Shown here: positions 24,281 to 36,440 of the stretch, piece after piece
Numbering within the stretch: position 1 is the first letter of the stretch
Layout of the letters: each line of letters starts with the position of its first letter
Origin: Lepidurus packardi
Lineage: Eukaryota; Arthropoda; Branchiopoda; Notostraca; Triopsidae
Length of the DNA: 64,000 bases
NCBI GenBank assembly: GCA_023053545.1
Contig: JAKZAN010000007.1
Coordinates: 7,130,001 to 7,194,000 of the forward strand
Reading direction: 5' to 3'
Notes under the pieces: generated by a model
Seen by the model: only the letters and a program-made list of their open reading frames with translations
What the model was told of the DNA's origin: nothing
Databases searched by the model: none
Translations under genes and position numbers: made by a program

Positions 24281-24635
24281 GGCTAAAATGCCTTGTAAAG
24301 GATAACAAACCGGGAAACAGACTCCCAGTATTTCCTTCTGCTCCCTCACCACTAATAGTGGAATACCTAAAATACGATTACTTAGGCAACGCATATGAGG
24401 GAATCTTGAAACAAGATTATGCTTTTGTATGGTATTAATCCTGTTAACGATACACCACCACCTTTAGCTATAAACCAATCCTGGCTGTATGAATTTTTTA
24501 ACCCCATCCGTAAAATAATGAAAAAAAGATGATAGATTCTAGGCGTAAAGGAGTGTATAATTATTTTAGGCTGGCCAAGAAATAAACATGTACAAAGCAC
24601 ATCCATAAATTAGAAAATCCATGCCACATCTTGGC
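24281..24635. other. Intergenic: Gbeta 5' region / gamma-SNAP 3'UTR
   Basis: 355 bp, AT-rich, no coding signal; should contain the Gbeta promoter. Confidence 0.5.
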
Positions 24636-25981
24636 CTAACATAAGCCTTCGTCAAATTCATCCTCGTCTCCGTAGTGTCCTTTATCCTCAGACCGCTCAA
24701 CTTGTTTCGATTCAAAAGTGTTTTTGACGTGGTCCTCCATTCTCTCTTTGTTAGTCGCATCTTGAACGTCTTTCTCTGTTTCATACTCTTCCTCTTCTTC
24801 TTCTTCCAAGGTCTTTAGATCGGACAATGCATTTCCCATGTCTTGTACTGCGGAATCAATATTCTTTCGAACTGGTTGTTTGATACCCTCTGGGAGCTTA
24901 ATCTCTTTGGCGAGTTTTGCGTATTCAATATCCATGTGACGAATAAATGGTGAAGCCAAGGCAGCCCGTATTTCATCTTCATCCTCTTCCTCAAACGCTG
25001 TAACCAAACGATCAGCCACTTGTAACTACAAAACACTTAAATAACTATCCTTCATCGTTTAAATCAAAACAGGTCTTACTTCTTCTGGTTGGCAAGCCGA
25101 GGCCCAATGCTGGAAAGCTTGAGAGGTAGCCACAGGGTCGCCTACGGCAAGATTCAACATGATTAGACAGACAACTAATCTGCTTAGAGCGGCAGGATTT
25201 TCGCCACTTTGATGGTAGCCCATTTCACGCAAAACAGCCTTAATGGCATCTTCATAACGACGCAATTTGACCAAGATTCTTGCCGCTTTGCTTGCGTATT
25301 CGGCAGCTTGCCTGGGTCGATCTTCCATCTAAAAATTTGAGTAGAAAAAAAAGTTAGAGGGTATTTCGCTTTACGTTTTCTCGACTGACCATTGTAACGT
25401 CGATAGCACGTTGGTAGAGTCGTAAAGCTTCTTCGGGCTTATGCTGTTCCAAGATCTTTGCTGAACGGTCTAATGCTAAGGCGCCTGTGTCCGGTGTACC
25501 GTGCTCTAAATACAAATTACAGGCTCGGTCTGACAGCGATACGACAGAGTCAAAATCATTGAGGTCTCTGCTACACAGCACAGCCTGTTCCAAACACCTT
25601 GATTTTTCCCATTACTATTACTGGTTTTCATAAGCCTCATCTATGCCTACTTGGCAGCAGAGAAGAACGAGCGCGCCTGTTTATGGCATTCGACGGCTTT
25701 CAATTGACAATCCCTTGACTGTACTAGCGAACGGGCATTCTTAAAACAAGTAGCTGACAAAATGATCATTTAGTGTGCGAGTGTCAATAAAGAGACTATT
25801 ACATACCTGCTTTGCCATAAGCATCAGCAGCTAGCTCGTAATCAGGCTTCCATTTCAAAAGGGATGTTTTCATACTAATGAAAAGATTGTATATGATAGT
25901 GGCTTTTAGTAGAGCTTCCAAAGCTTACTATTTTTCGGCTTGCTTAATTAATTCTTGTGCTTCTTCAATTTTAGAGCCCAT
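24636..25981 (-). CDS. NAPG: Gamma-soluble NSF attachment protein
   Basis: Adaptor that recruits NSF to SNARE complexes during membrane fusion. Exons on minus: 25981-25929, 25874-25807, 25753-25651, 25597-25375, 25328-25080 and 25025-24636; 361 residues. TPR-like helical array with family landmarks EKYMKTSLLKWKPDYELAAD, YLEHGTPDTGALALDRSAKI, EEALRLYQRAIDV, FRHM-type segment FIRHMDIEYAKLAKEIKLPE and the C-terminal DEFDEGLC, which matches the conserved GLC end of gamma-SNAPs. An acidic Glu-rich stretch precedes the C terminus and is longer than in vertebrates. Confidence 0.94.
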
Positions 25982-26871
25982 TTTGAAAAATGCGTGGATT
26001 GATAAATTCAACTGAAAAAGACGCGAAGCCCGAAAAGCGCTATTAACCTGTTCCTGAATAGATCTATTGGAAAGTTAATTTAATTTTTAATTAATTTAAA
26101 TATGCTTACATTTGTCAAATTGTAGCACCTTATTTTCTCTGTTGAGTTAACTGTTGCCTGTTGCACGTCCGGGAAATTTCACATAATGACTAACAAGCAG
26201 ATTCAGTCAGTTATTTGCTAGAATTCAGCTTCGATGCTGGTAATAAATATTTAAACAAAAAATTACTTTTCAGACGAGAAAAACAAATATCACGTGACCC
26301 AGAGCTGAGATTATCACAGAATACGCCACCTATTGAGTTTTCTTTGGCGTTGTGGTGCCGGTACCCGAGACGCGTAATTAGTTTTTTTTTCTCGATAAAC
26401 CAGAAACCAGAGATCACTCATAAATAAAGCACCTTAAAAAATAAATTATAGTAAAAAGAATTTATTAAACACACAGATTCAGTATGTCTAATATAGTAAA
26501 TACGGATAACCCATGCTTAAGATCTTTCTGAAAATGCTATAGCGCAATCTTTTCCTTTCTTTATCGTACATTTTACTCCTCTTTGTCCACTAAATCAAAT
26601 TAAGCTCTTTAAAAATCAGTGAAAGGGATACTCCGAGAAGAATTGAAATTAAAATATAATTTTGAAAGGGTTACCTTTTAGGGACAGATTGGCTTCGTTA
26701 TGGTGCAGCACTTGGACGAAAATCCGGTGGCGGCGCGAACTGGACATCGAACCATCCCACAGCGCATAGATCAATGAAGAATAGTTGCGCATCTGCAAAG
26801 AATCTCACGTCCCAAGAGTAGAACATAAAATGCAAGTTTTGGCCATTGTACCGTCAAAGTAATCGTGGATA
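25982..26871. other. Intergenic between gamma-SNAP and CIB2-like (head to head)
   Basis: About 890 bp holding two divergent promoters. No coding exon recognised. Sequence near 26,700-26,780 is locally GC-richer and probably 5'UTR of the CIB2-like gene. Confidence 0.5.
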
Positions 26872-27628
26872 ATGGGTCAGACAGGCAAGCAGGGGTTAAC
26901 TCGGCGAGAACTCGAGGATTATGCAGAACTCACGTACCTTAGTCGCGATCAATTGCAAAAGTAGGATATTTAATTTACCCATGTACCCATACTTAATTCC
27001 AATAAAACAGGGCATGTGCAATTTACCGGGATCTTGTGGGTGTAGATGTGAACTGGCGCGAAATGCGAGTTCCGTTTTCCGCTTTAGTGGAACTACCTAT
27101 CTTGCGAGCCAACCCCTTTGCAGATCGTTTGTTGGGACTATTTGCTTCTACCCCGTGTGAGACAGCTCCTGATTCTTTAAGCTTCGAGGATTTCTTGGAT
27201 ATGTTGTCCGTCTTAAGTACTAATGCAACAGTTGAACTCAAAGCTTGCTATGCGTTCCGCGTATTCGGTAAAAGCGCAATGGGATTTCGCAATACACTAA
27301 CACAGGACAGCTTCTCTAGATATGGATGGCGATGGGCAATTAGGAATGAATGACATGCAAGAACTGTTGCGGAAACTTACTGGCACACATGCTCTTTCAC
27401 CTGATGAAACCGCCCATGTCATTGAAAGTTTATTGGATGCCGCTGATTTGAATAATGACAGATCTCTGGCGCTTTATGAGTTCATGCACCTAGCCAGAAG
27501 CATGCCCGAAATTCACAGGTATACACACATTTATTTCTTAAAGAAACGAACATAAATAAAATAATCATAGAACATACAGCATAACCTTATGATTTTTTCT
27601 GAGCCACCTTTTGAGTTCTGGAGAATGA
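26872..27628 (+). CDS. CIB2: Calcium and integrin-binding family protein, CIB2/3-like
   Basis: EF-hand adaptor of the calmodulin/calcineurin B superfamily. Exons: 26872-26960, 27011-27267, 27320-27518 and, less certain, 27604-27628; about 189 residues, near the 187 of CIB2. N terminus MGQTGKQGLTRRELEDYAEL has the glycine-2 typical of myristoylated CIBs. The degenerate N-terminal lobe keeps VELPILRANPFADRL and FEDFLDMLSVLS. EF3 (DMDGDGQLGMND) and EF4 (DLNNDRSLALYE) are complete calcium loops, the CIB pattern. The acceptor at 27319 was preferred over one 31 nt upstream because only it restores the EF3 loop. The last exon encodes a short tail, ending SHLLSSGE in the reading I prefer; other acceptors nearby give different tails. 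Confidence 0.88.
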
Positions 27629-27863
27629 AGAAACGTGTAAATAAAAACACACATTTTCACTGCAATAATGAGGCTGTGAATAAACATTTTGCTAGCCGAA
27701 TGAGGCCACATATGCGACAGGTGGAAATTCGAAGTTGCGATGCATTGTATGAGATGACGTAGCTGTCCGTCAGTACAGTGTGCTAGTAAGACGTGTACGA
27801 TAAACATTGGAACATCAGTTATTGAACTTTGGGCTCTTGTAAACGACGCATTAAATATAGAAA

Positions 27864-29452
27864 ATGTTAGAAAAGTGGTTTTGGTGGATTTTGATACTCA
27901 CACCTGGAATTATCGCTAAAACGTACAACGAATATCATGTGCTAAGGGTCAAACCCAGTCAGCCAATTCATTTTGAATTCCTAAATTGGTTAGAAAATGA
28001 TAAAGATGCACTCGTATTCAAAGAGTCCAGAATTTCAGCTCCATTCATGGAAATTGCAATGCCAGCGGAGACCTACGAATCGGCGGAGAATGTTCTGAGA
28101 TCAGTAAGTTTAAAAGCTCTTTACTTTGTATACGTATTTTTAAATTCTGAATAACTTTGCAGATGTCTCCGGAAATTTTGACAACTGATTTGCACAAACT
28201 AATCTCCAAAGTCAATCCCGAACATCGCCGGGTGACTCGAGAGGAAGACGTCTTTGACTATTCCAAGTTCCATCGGACAGCTTCCATTCATGAATTCTTT
28301 CGTACTCTTCAAATTGCCTACCCACAGCTGTTAACGGTCCGTTTCACAAAAAACACCACTTTAGATAATTAACAACAACTGAACCTATCTTAACTTAACT
28401 GCCACAATTTTTGCAGCTTGAATCAATAGGTAACTCTTCCGAGGGTCGGGAGTTGCTGTTAGCCAAAATCGGCACGAAATCGACTGAATCATCATCTGCT
28501 AAACCCAGCGTTTGGATTGACTGTGGTAAACCTTGCTAAGATCATTAAGGGAGAATCCCCTAATATTACGCACAAAAGATAAAACAGCTTAAGACAATCA
28601 TCTGATATCATGTGACATTAGGTATTCATGCCCGAGAATGGATCTCGCCTCCTACGTGTGCTTACATCGCCCAGGAAGTTCTCCGGGAACAGAACTTTTC
28701 AGGAAGCGGACCACTCGACAAACTAGATATCTATATTCTGCCAGTAACTAACCCTGACGGTTACGATTATACCTTTTCAACAGACCGGTATAATATTCTA
28801 TGCTTATGCTATAGGTTTCTTATTAAGCAATTTTTAAAGTATGTGGCGCAAAACGCGCGCTAAACTTCCCGGGTCGAGCTGCTACGGGGTAGATCCGAAT
28901 AGGAACTTTGATTTCCACTGGAGTAACTCTGGTAAGCTGGGGGCTTCGAGTAATCCTTGTAGTGAAACGTTCGCAGGGCCAGCACCGCTAACCGAACCTG
29001 AAACGAAAGCCATGGCCGATTACCTCGTTAGCTTGAAGCCAAACTTGCGTGCGTACTTGAGCTTCCATTCTTACGGAAACAAAATCCTGCATGGTTGGGG
29101 CTACTCCACAGTATAGGGTTCCACGCTTTTCTCAGCGAATTCGTCTGTACCATATTTTTCGTAGGATTTTCCTGACAACATTGACCAACTGAGGAAATTG
29201 GCAAATATTATGGCCGAAGGTTTTGCTAAAGAACGTCACACCCGGTTTGACATTGGAGGAGCTGGCGATGCCTTGTACGTTGCAACAGGCGGTTCCGACG
29301 ACTATGCTAAAGGTGAAGCAGGGGCTCGGTACTCGTACTGCATAGAACTGGGCCGTGGGTTTGTTCTACCAGCTGAGGAAATCCTGCCAAGTGTACGCGA
29401 AACCTATCAAGGCATCAAAGATGCTCTAGAATACCTTGCAAAAGAAGAATAA
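27864..29452 (+). CDS. Secreted metallocarboxypeptidase (M14A), carboxypeptidase B-like
   Basis: Zinc exopeptidase made as a secreted zymogen. Exons: 27864-28103, 28163-28336, 28417-28525, 28622-28787, 28840-29110 and 29165-29452; 415 residues. Signal peptide about 1-19 (WFWWILILTPGIIA), then an activation propeptide to about residue 110. The catalytic domain shows the zinc pair in GIHAREW (His, Glu) and the third ligand in SFHSYG; arginine and asparagine of DPNRNF bind the substrate carboxylate, and CIELGRGFVLP holds the catalytic Glu. The specificity pocket reads GGSDDYA; the Asp there corresponds to Asp255 of pancreatic carboxypeptidase B, predicting preference for C-terminal Lys/Arg. Likely a digestive or midgut enzyme, by analogy only. 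Confidence 0.95.
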
Positions 29453-29737
29453 GAACACCCACATTAAATCGAACGGTTTAAGAATGTAACTAAGTTTAAA
29501 TGAATACAGTTGCAACACAAAATGCGAAGTTATTAAATTTATTAGCAGTAGAAAGCTGTTTATAAAAAGCTACTCTACATCAAGTTACACTACACCATAC
29601 ATGAATAAAACGGGAATCTCAGTTCCAAGAGCGTATTAGCAATTCCGTAACCATCGTTGTGAGCCCAGAAACTTACAAATTCTAAAATAATCTCGATGGC
29701 TTAAATACAGGAGATAAAAATGAAGTAGAGGATGCAA

Positions 29738-32630
29738 CTATTGATTATGAACGAATGAATTTTCGTCCACAGTCATAGTACGTTCATGAGCACGGTTACG
29801 GAATTGCGGAGTCTGGGGAACAGTTAATGGACGCTCGGAACCCTTCAATTCCACAGCTTTGAAATGACGAATGGGTTGAGCTTTGACAACGGCTTGTGCA
29901 CGCAAACGCATTCTTTCTTCCTCTTCTGCTTGAAGTCGGTTCTGTTCAGCCTTTTTATACGAACTGAATTACAAAGTTGTCTGTTCGGGTACTAAAACTT
30001 ACTCGTTGCATATCAGCTAGCTTTTCCTGCTCCCTTGCCTTTACAAACTCGTCGAATTCCGAACGCTTTTCAGCTCTAACTTCCGTATTCAGCTTAAATT
30101 CTGTCACATCATCCAGAATGCGTCCAGGACGCTCAGGGATAAACGGAGCCTTCTCCAAAACTACCGGTTTATGCGCCTTGAACTTCGCGGCTTCACGCGC
30201 TTTGCGTTCATTCTCGGCTAGTTCGGCTTGAAATTTTGCTCGATTCTGTTGACCCAAGGTGTCAGCCGACAGCTGAAATGGCTTTGGCTGAGTTGCAGAT
30301 GCAACCGGACGAACTGGAACGCCTTTCGGACGCGAAAAGTTGGGAGCGGGATGGGCATGAAACTGGTGACTCTTTCGTTCTTCCTCCAATTGCTAATAAG
30401 AACAAAGTTGAGAACAATAATTTATAGAGTAAACTCGTAAAGAGCATCTTTAAGAAAGGCTTACTTTCATAATACGTTCTTGCTTGCGTTCTAACATATA
30501 CTTCTCTCTTTCAGCGAATGAAAAAGGCTCAGTTTTCGTGCAGCGAGGCCGTTGTCCATCATCACTGTGCTGGCTTGTGCTCGAAATTGAATTAAGGCTA
30601 GTGGTTGAACCATGCTATAAAAAATATCGTGATTCTAAAAAAAAGAACGTGTTTCGAACGTGTATTTACCGCGGAAGGTGCGCGGCGTCGCGCGGCCATT
30701 GCAGCTTTTCCAGCGGCGGAGAAATTGGGAGTTTGAGGGACAGTGCATGTTGGCGATGGACGCTCTTCAGGATTAAAATTCTTCAACGCCTTCATGGGTG
30801 CAGGACGAGCATGGAAAACATGAGATGTAGGCTTGTCTTGTACAAGTTGGACCTAAACATTTAAGGTATAAAGGTCATAAGCTGAAATGCTGTTAATTTT
30901 AAAAAGAAAAATACCCTGCGAGGGTTCGGTTCTGAGAGCTTAAAAGGCTGTGGTCGCGTAACTGGACGAGGTGCAGGTTTGGGTAGCACGGGCTTCTGCT
31001 TTACCACTTCGGTTTTGATTGGATGAGCTTTGAATTGGTGCCTGAAATCTTGCATTTAACAAAGATGTCTGTTAAGAACCATAAATCTACTTTTTTATTT
31101 CTTCCAGCTCTTTGGCTTCTTGCTCCACCCTAGATATGGCATGAATTGGTCTCTGGCGCTTACTAGTAGCAAAATTGGGCGTTTGAGCTTTGGTACAATG
31201 AGGCATGACAGTCGACTTAGGAAACACTGGACGAGCATCTAGTTAACAGCGAAAAATTACAAAAATATAGTTTTATGCTTGACATGACGTACTTGCTGGT
31301 CTAGAACGGAAACGATCGGGAGTAGTTTTCTGGAGTTTCAACACAGTTTCAGCGAAAGAGGTATAATCAGCACCTCCTTTGATGGTAGCAGGCTTAGGTT
31401 TAGGCTTAGCTGCAGCGAATTGGAATGGCTGTGGTTCTGTCAATTGCCAGGAAGCCGGTTTATGCTGCAACGAAATATTAATGTATCCGGGCTAAGCATG
31501 AAGGGTTTGTCGGTTTACCTTGGTTGAAACTGGGGTAGGCTGTCTCAGCATGGATGCAAAGTTGCGGTCGAGTCTACTTAAGTGAGAATCGTTTTCCACG
31601 GGGCTTTTGCTGACATTGTCTCCAACACTTTTCTCTTTGATTGATTCTTCATCGTCAAACGCTAAATTTCGAGATGGGGCTTGCTGTACAACAAATTTGC
31701 GACCCAAACGGGATTCAATTCTCCTACAAAATAGTAAATTAGTTGTTGCCAGGAGTAATGAGAAACGACGTTTATTTACTGCAAAACTTCAGGAGTCTCC
31801 GCAACCAGGATTGCCCTGTTACTGACGGAAGCTGAGCGACGTCTCGGTTCAAGTTTTGGGCTATAAAATGTCATTTGTACATGGTAATTAGGTAATACAC
31901 TCTAGAAAAGCTTTACCTATGCTCGGCCAACAAAACTTCCTCGGCTCCACATACAGACGATCGCCTAGCGCAGGCATATTGGACTTCATAGAGTTCTAAC
32001 CGAAATATAGCATTATATAAAGCAGTTTTAGGAGTTGTTAAGGCATGAGATGCAGTACCATATTCTTCTACTTCACTTGCAGCACGAAACTCTTCGTCCT
32101 CGGGGTAGTTAGCGTCTTCTGTGTTTGAGGATTCATAACGCAGCTCTTCCTTTACCGACACGTCATCGTTGGTATAATTATACACGGCATGTTTCGATTT
32201 GACTAACTCAGTGGAATCCGAAATGGAAACGTTGTCTTCTTTAACCAATCCACCTGACTCATGGTCATACTCTGTATAATTAAAATAAATCTATGGTAAG
32301 AAATTTTTCAAAATTTGCAAGTTAGAATAGATTATCGAGTAAACTAATTATTAATTTAAAACAACAAAATAGCAGCCTGAAGGTAAGAAATAACACATTT
32401 TTTCATTCTTAACTTTGGAACACGAACAGAGCAAAGAAGCCAGTTAGCAGACGGATAAAAAGCCCTTGGCCACTACGTTGCACATTCTTTTCTTCAACCT
32501 TTGTTCTTCCATGTTCCAATCCAAAAACAAACTTACGAAAATAATAATCCATATCACCCTCGTGCAGATTTCCGGCTTCAAAATCTACAAACTTAGGAGC
32601 ATTAAACTCCCATTGGTCATCTGAACTCAT
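29738..32630 (-). CDS. TPX2: TPX2, spindle assembly factor and Aurora A activator
   Basis: Microtubule-associated protein needed for Ran-dependent spindle assembly. Eleven exons on minus: 32630-32537, 32271-31917, 31860-31780, 31723-31519, 31464-31293, 31238-31091, 31041-30915, 30852-30670, 30614-30465, 30392-30003 and 29950-29738; 705 residues versus 747 in human. The N terminus WEFNAPKFVDF, with DMDYYF downstream, corresponds to the Aurora A-binding motif (YSYDAPSDFINF in human). Repeated basic FKA/PFxF blocks follow (QFKAHPIK, PQPFKLSEPN, EPFSFAEREKY). The conserved TPX2 C-terminal domain shows FKAHKPVVLEKAPFIPERP and VTEFKLNTEVRAEKRSEFDE, and the end has PIRHFKAVELKG and ERPLTVPQTPQFRNR. 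A stop codon two codons upstream in frame (TGA ATT ATG) fixes the start; that stop ends the small ORF described next. Converges with the carboxypeptidase gene. Confidence 0.93.
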
Positions 32631-32633
32631 AAT

Positions 32634-32861
32634 TCAGTATGCGAATAAAATCACTATAAAAGCGGTAAAAATACACGTAAGCACTGCTGTGAGAAGCTTT
32701 TTCTCTTCAACAACCCCAACAGCTGATAACCTTCTGCCGCTGAACTTTTCGAATGGACCAATGGGTATTAAGGCTAGCCAAGGAACCGTTTTCATATAAA
32801 ATAGGAAAGGAGATGCCGTATCGCGGATGTGAAGCGACAGTGCTGCTTCACACTTTCCCAT
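32634..32861 (-). CDS. Small membrane-protein ORF immediately upstream of TPX2
   Basis: A 75-codon ORF ending in TGA three bases before the TPX2 ATG, in the same frame and on the same strand. The product has a central hydrophobic patch (FYMKTVPWLALIPIGPF) and a C-terminal transmembrane segment (LLTAVLTCIFTAFIVILFAY) of tail-anchor or small-subunit type. I do not recognise the family. No splice sites interrupt it. If real, it would be carried on the same mRNA as TPX2 (bicistronic) or on a short separate transcript; if not, it is a chance upstream ORF in the TPX2 leader. Confidence 0.5.
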   Translation of the reverse strand: MGKCEAALSLHIRDTASPFLFYMKTVPWLALIPIGPFEKFSGRRLSAVGVVEEKKLLTAVLTCIFTAFIVILFAY

Positions 32862-33769
32862 GCGGAACCCCGAATTTAATCAATTTCTTGGATTGCCAAA
32901 ATACATTAGTAATAACAGGGACACTAGATTCTAAAAATTTAAATCAAGAATAAAAAGATCCTGGAAAAAGTTGTTGTCTATAAAACGAAAGCGAGGTTAA
33001 AACGAAACTGCGTCAGGTTATTTTTGCTTTATTGTAGTATGAAGCTATTAATTGTTTTATGGTTGATAACAAATAAAGAATTAGTTAATTTTTCGGCTCA
33101 AGAATTTTAGGGTACTTAAGGACCAATGCAGAGTCCGGTGTGAGGATTATTTTGACCAACCCACTTCTTGAAACTCGCTTTTAGCTTCGTACGTTTAGCG
33201 CAGGGGCGCAATGATGGATGCAAAGTGCACAACTGCGTACCATTTGTTCTCTGGATAGGCCCGAAAAAGAACATAAAAGTATTAATCTAAAGTAGGTGAA
33301 AAGAGAATCAAGCTGGGGTGTTTAACATGCATTCAATACTGAACGAGGTTTTAATTCCTTGAAGATAAGGGTTGTAGAGGTGAGCTTTTTGGTGTTGAAA
33401 AATACCTTTTTGGCAAATTCGCTTTATAGCCACTTAACACACCCAGTCTAAAAACAAATGCTTGAGGAAATTGCAGCTCCTTTCCTAGGAGAAAGGACTC
33501 CTCTAATTAACACCTGGTCGAGTTTCCCTTTACAAGGAGACCGATGTCGTAGAAAACACGACTTTTTATTTTATTCTCTAAATATAGTTCGCCTTTCTGT
33601 GGTGCTGGTATGATTGGTCAAGAACAGTTGTATTCGTCGGCTCGCTCTATTTGCAAGTTAAGAGACCGTCCCCATATAATTGAAAACCGTTGATGAGTCA
33701 AGCCGACTGCCTCCGAGGGTTGAAATCGAAATACGTAGTCGTTGTCAGCCGTTTGGGAAAATGCCGAAA
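32862..33769. other. Intergenic, no gene recognised
   Basis: AT-rich 900 bp with the TPX2 upstream region at its left end. No ORF with recognisable motifs; the plus-strand reading near 33,680 leads into the hAT remnant. Confidence 0.5.
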
Positions 33770-34590
33770 GATATTTATTCTTTTAGGAAATTTGACTTCA
33801 TTGTAAGTCTAATGTGTACAGAGGAAATCTTTAGCGCAACAAAAGTACTCCACCTGGAATCCAGAAAGAGAATGTTGACTTCATCCAAGCATCTGAACAA
33901 GCTGCCGCAGTAATGGGTGTTTGAGAAATTATGTCAGCCGACGCCGACGAGAAGTTTCATGAACTTTACTCCGAAGCAAGGAGAATGGCAGAGTCAGTGT
34001 TTACGAATGAGTCTATGCTCCGCATATGTGGCAGTCAGACAAAAAGGAGTAATGCAACAGCAGAAAATTCAGAGACATATTACCGGAGAAATGTTTTTGT
34101 TCCTTTTTTGGACCACGTAGTTTTCGAACCACAAACCCAACTAGTGGACAAGCTACAGAAGTTTTTAGCTCAGTATATCTGATCCCTAAAAAGCTGAAGA
34201 TACTTGATCTAGATTCAGTACAGGTTAGGTAAATTGTTAAGGATATATACGAAGCTTTTCGAGAGGACCTGGCACAGTTTACTTCCAAGGATTGTGAATA
34301 TCAAGCTTTATATGCGTGGCAGGTATAGTGGAAGGATGTTAGGCTCGATCACGCACCAACCAAAGAAAATTAATTGACACTGTGTCATCATCTAGCGGTG
34401 ATTACTACCCGCAATTGTCACTATATTAAGATTTTTCGCGAGACTACCAATTAGTGTTGCGACCGTCGAGCGCTCCATCAGTACCCTGTCTCGCATCAAC
34501 TTATACTTGCGAAACACAACGGGAAAAACGCGAGACTTGAGTCTTGCCTATATGTTCCTCCATATACAATACATCTGGATATTGAAATTG
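33770..34590 (+). pseudogene. Decayed hAT-superfamily transposase (C-terminal half)
   Basis: Plus-strand fragments in shifting frames: about 33,780-33,930 (SLMCTEEIFSATKVL), 33,931-34,182 (DADEKFHELYSEARRMAESV, then YYRRNVFVPFLDHVVFE) and 34,395-34,580 (LPISVATVERSISTLSRI, then YLRNTTGKTRDLSLA). The last piece is the hAT C-terminal dimerisation region; the middle one is the segment typical of ZMYM/THAP0-like hAT proteins. In-frame stops and frame changes separate them. No terminal repeats were identified, so the element limits are unknown. Confidence 0.75.
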
Positions 34591-36440
34591 ATGTAAAAAA
34601 ATAGTTAACTATTTTGATTCATGTAAAGATAGACGTCTGTCTTTTTAAGTTGCAATAAAAAAATAACATAAAAGTTACGTAATTATTATCCCTAAGAACG
34701 GGGGGGGGGGGGGGGGCAGAATATGGGTTTGCGTACTTTTTGAAAAAACCTGGCTACGTCCCTGTTTAGCAGAGTATATTGCAAGAAATGTGCGTAGTTC
34801 GGTACTGGAATGCAGAATGGTAGTTTATCACGTTTGCGTTGAGAAAATCCTGCATTTCCCGACCTTGAAACCTCAAAGGAAGTGAAAAAGAACGTCAAGA
34901 CTACTCATAAAAGTTCCCGCGATTTTCCCCACAAAACTCTGTGGTAAAACAAATGCTGATATTGCTTAACATTACGTCTTTATTCTCTGCTCCACAAATT
35001 CTACTTTCCAGTTTCTTATTAAGGAAAAGGCGCTTATTTATCGAATTGGTCAAGTTAAGCTTTATAACTCAAGTTTAATCCTGGTTGTAAACAACTAAAG
35101 ATAACCTTCCACACAAGTGCTAGGCAGGTTTATCTGTAAAAAAAAGTATACTTGCAACTTTATTTGAATCCATGTTACAGATAAAATATCAAGCGAAGAA
35201 AAAGATGAATGTAAAATGTGACGAAATGCATGGACAACACAAATTGAAATCACAACTCGTCGAAATTCCCCGCAAGAAAATATACACCCTTCTGGACGTA
35301 TTAGAACTGGGCCGGTCGTCCAAGTAAACTGGTTGTTAGTTTCTTTTGTAGCCCACACCTTATTGGCTTTAGGGAACAACTTTCTAAAAAGTAAGAACAG
35401 ACTTCGCTTACCAGTTACATCGTAGTCACGGAGATATATATATGTTTCCTTCCCGTTCAGTTGTGAACCAACGTCTAACGTGTTTAAACGTGAGCATCAA
35501 TAATTCTAGCCATTTTATATTGTGATCTGTTTTCGTAGTGAATACTAAGACCTTCCTGTTTCGCGTAGTATCCGTGATCGGAAAGCGAAATAACCCTGTG
35601 TTAAAGTAAAGTAAGAATTTTTTCTTTAGTTGTAAAAGTCTCAAGATTCCACATATGATACATAAAGCCTTACTGGGAATACAGCGCACCTGGTAAAGGT
35701 CGACAAGTTAGAGCAAAACATGTTGACTTTATTGTAAATACGAAAATCGTTCGGGACCCTAATACGATTAAAAATTTTAAAAACCAGCGTGACCGTAGCT
35801 CTTGGCTGGCAAATTTGCTGAAAGTAACATTAAAAGGAAGAGCACTTACATAAAATAAAATGGGAAACAATTCTCGAGAGGGCGGTTTATAGTAGTCCCT
35901 TTTTCTTCATATTGTCACGTCACTAAATAGCAACTGGCTCGGTTTTACAATGACGACAATGTCTTTCACGGAGCCCTGACCTTACTAAGAAACATAATCA
36001 CTCTGTTTGCAGTAGTCAACGGGATCTGTATTTCCCCACACCAATATACCATCTCTACTCCCCCACTGGTTCTCCTCCTCACCTTCCTGTCTATCATCCT
36101 TTTATGATCTCCCCAAACACGGATGAAATCAACGTAGTCCCCTTGGTTTCGGGGAAGTGGCTTTCACTAGCCCAGAAACCAAGAGTACGGGGAACAAAAA
36201 GGGAAACTACACTAAGACAAAACGACTACCAAAAATTGGCATGACAATATATTAAGATGGCTTCTTTTAAAAAATCGATGACTACTTGGAATGTTTTACA
36301 TTAGTACGAACGAAATAGCACGCATTGAGATGCACACTTAATTTTGAGAGTTGTCATTAACGTGAGTGTTGTTATTAACGTAGCTCTTAATTTATTTAAC
36401 CATCTACATTGAAAGAAGATGTGGCGTAAGTCTTGTTTAA
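34591..36440. other. Long gene-free stretch
   Basis: No convincing exon on either strand. Contains a 17-G run at 34700-34716 and an imperfect hairpin near 36,140-36,185 (CTTGGTTTC paired with GAAACCAAG). Otherwise AT-rich and featureless. Confidence 0.5.
34700..34716 (+). repeat. Poly-G run (17 G)
   Basis: Homopolymer run in AT-rich DNA just downstream of the hAT remnant; a potential G-quadruplex or assembly/sequencing artefact site. Confidence 0.8.

Noticed and set aside
36140..36185. Imperfect hairpin (CTTGGTTTC with GAAACCAAG).
   Set aside because: Isolated, not next to a gene end or regulatory feature; one short stem in 1.8 kb is not remarkable.
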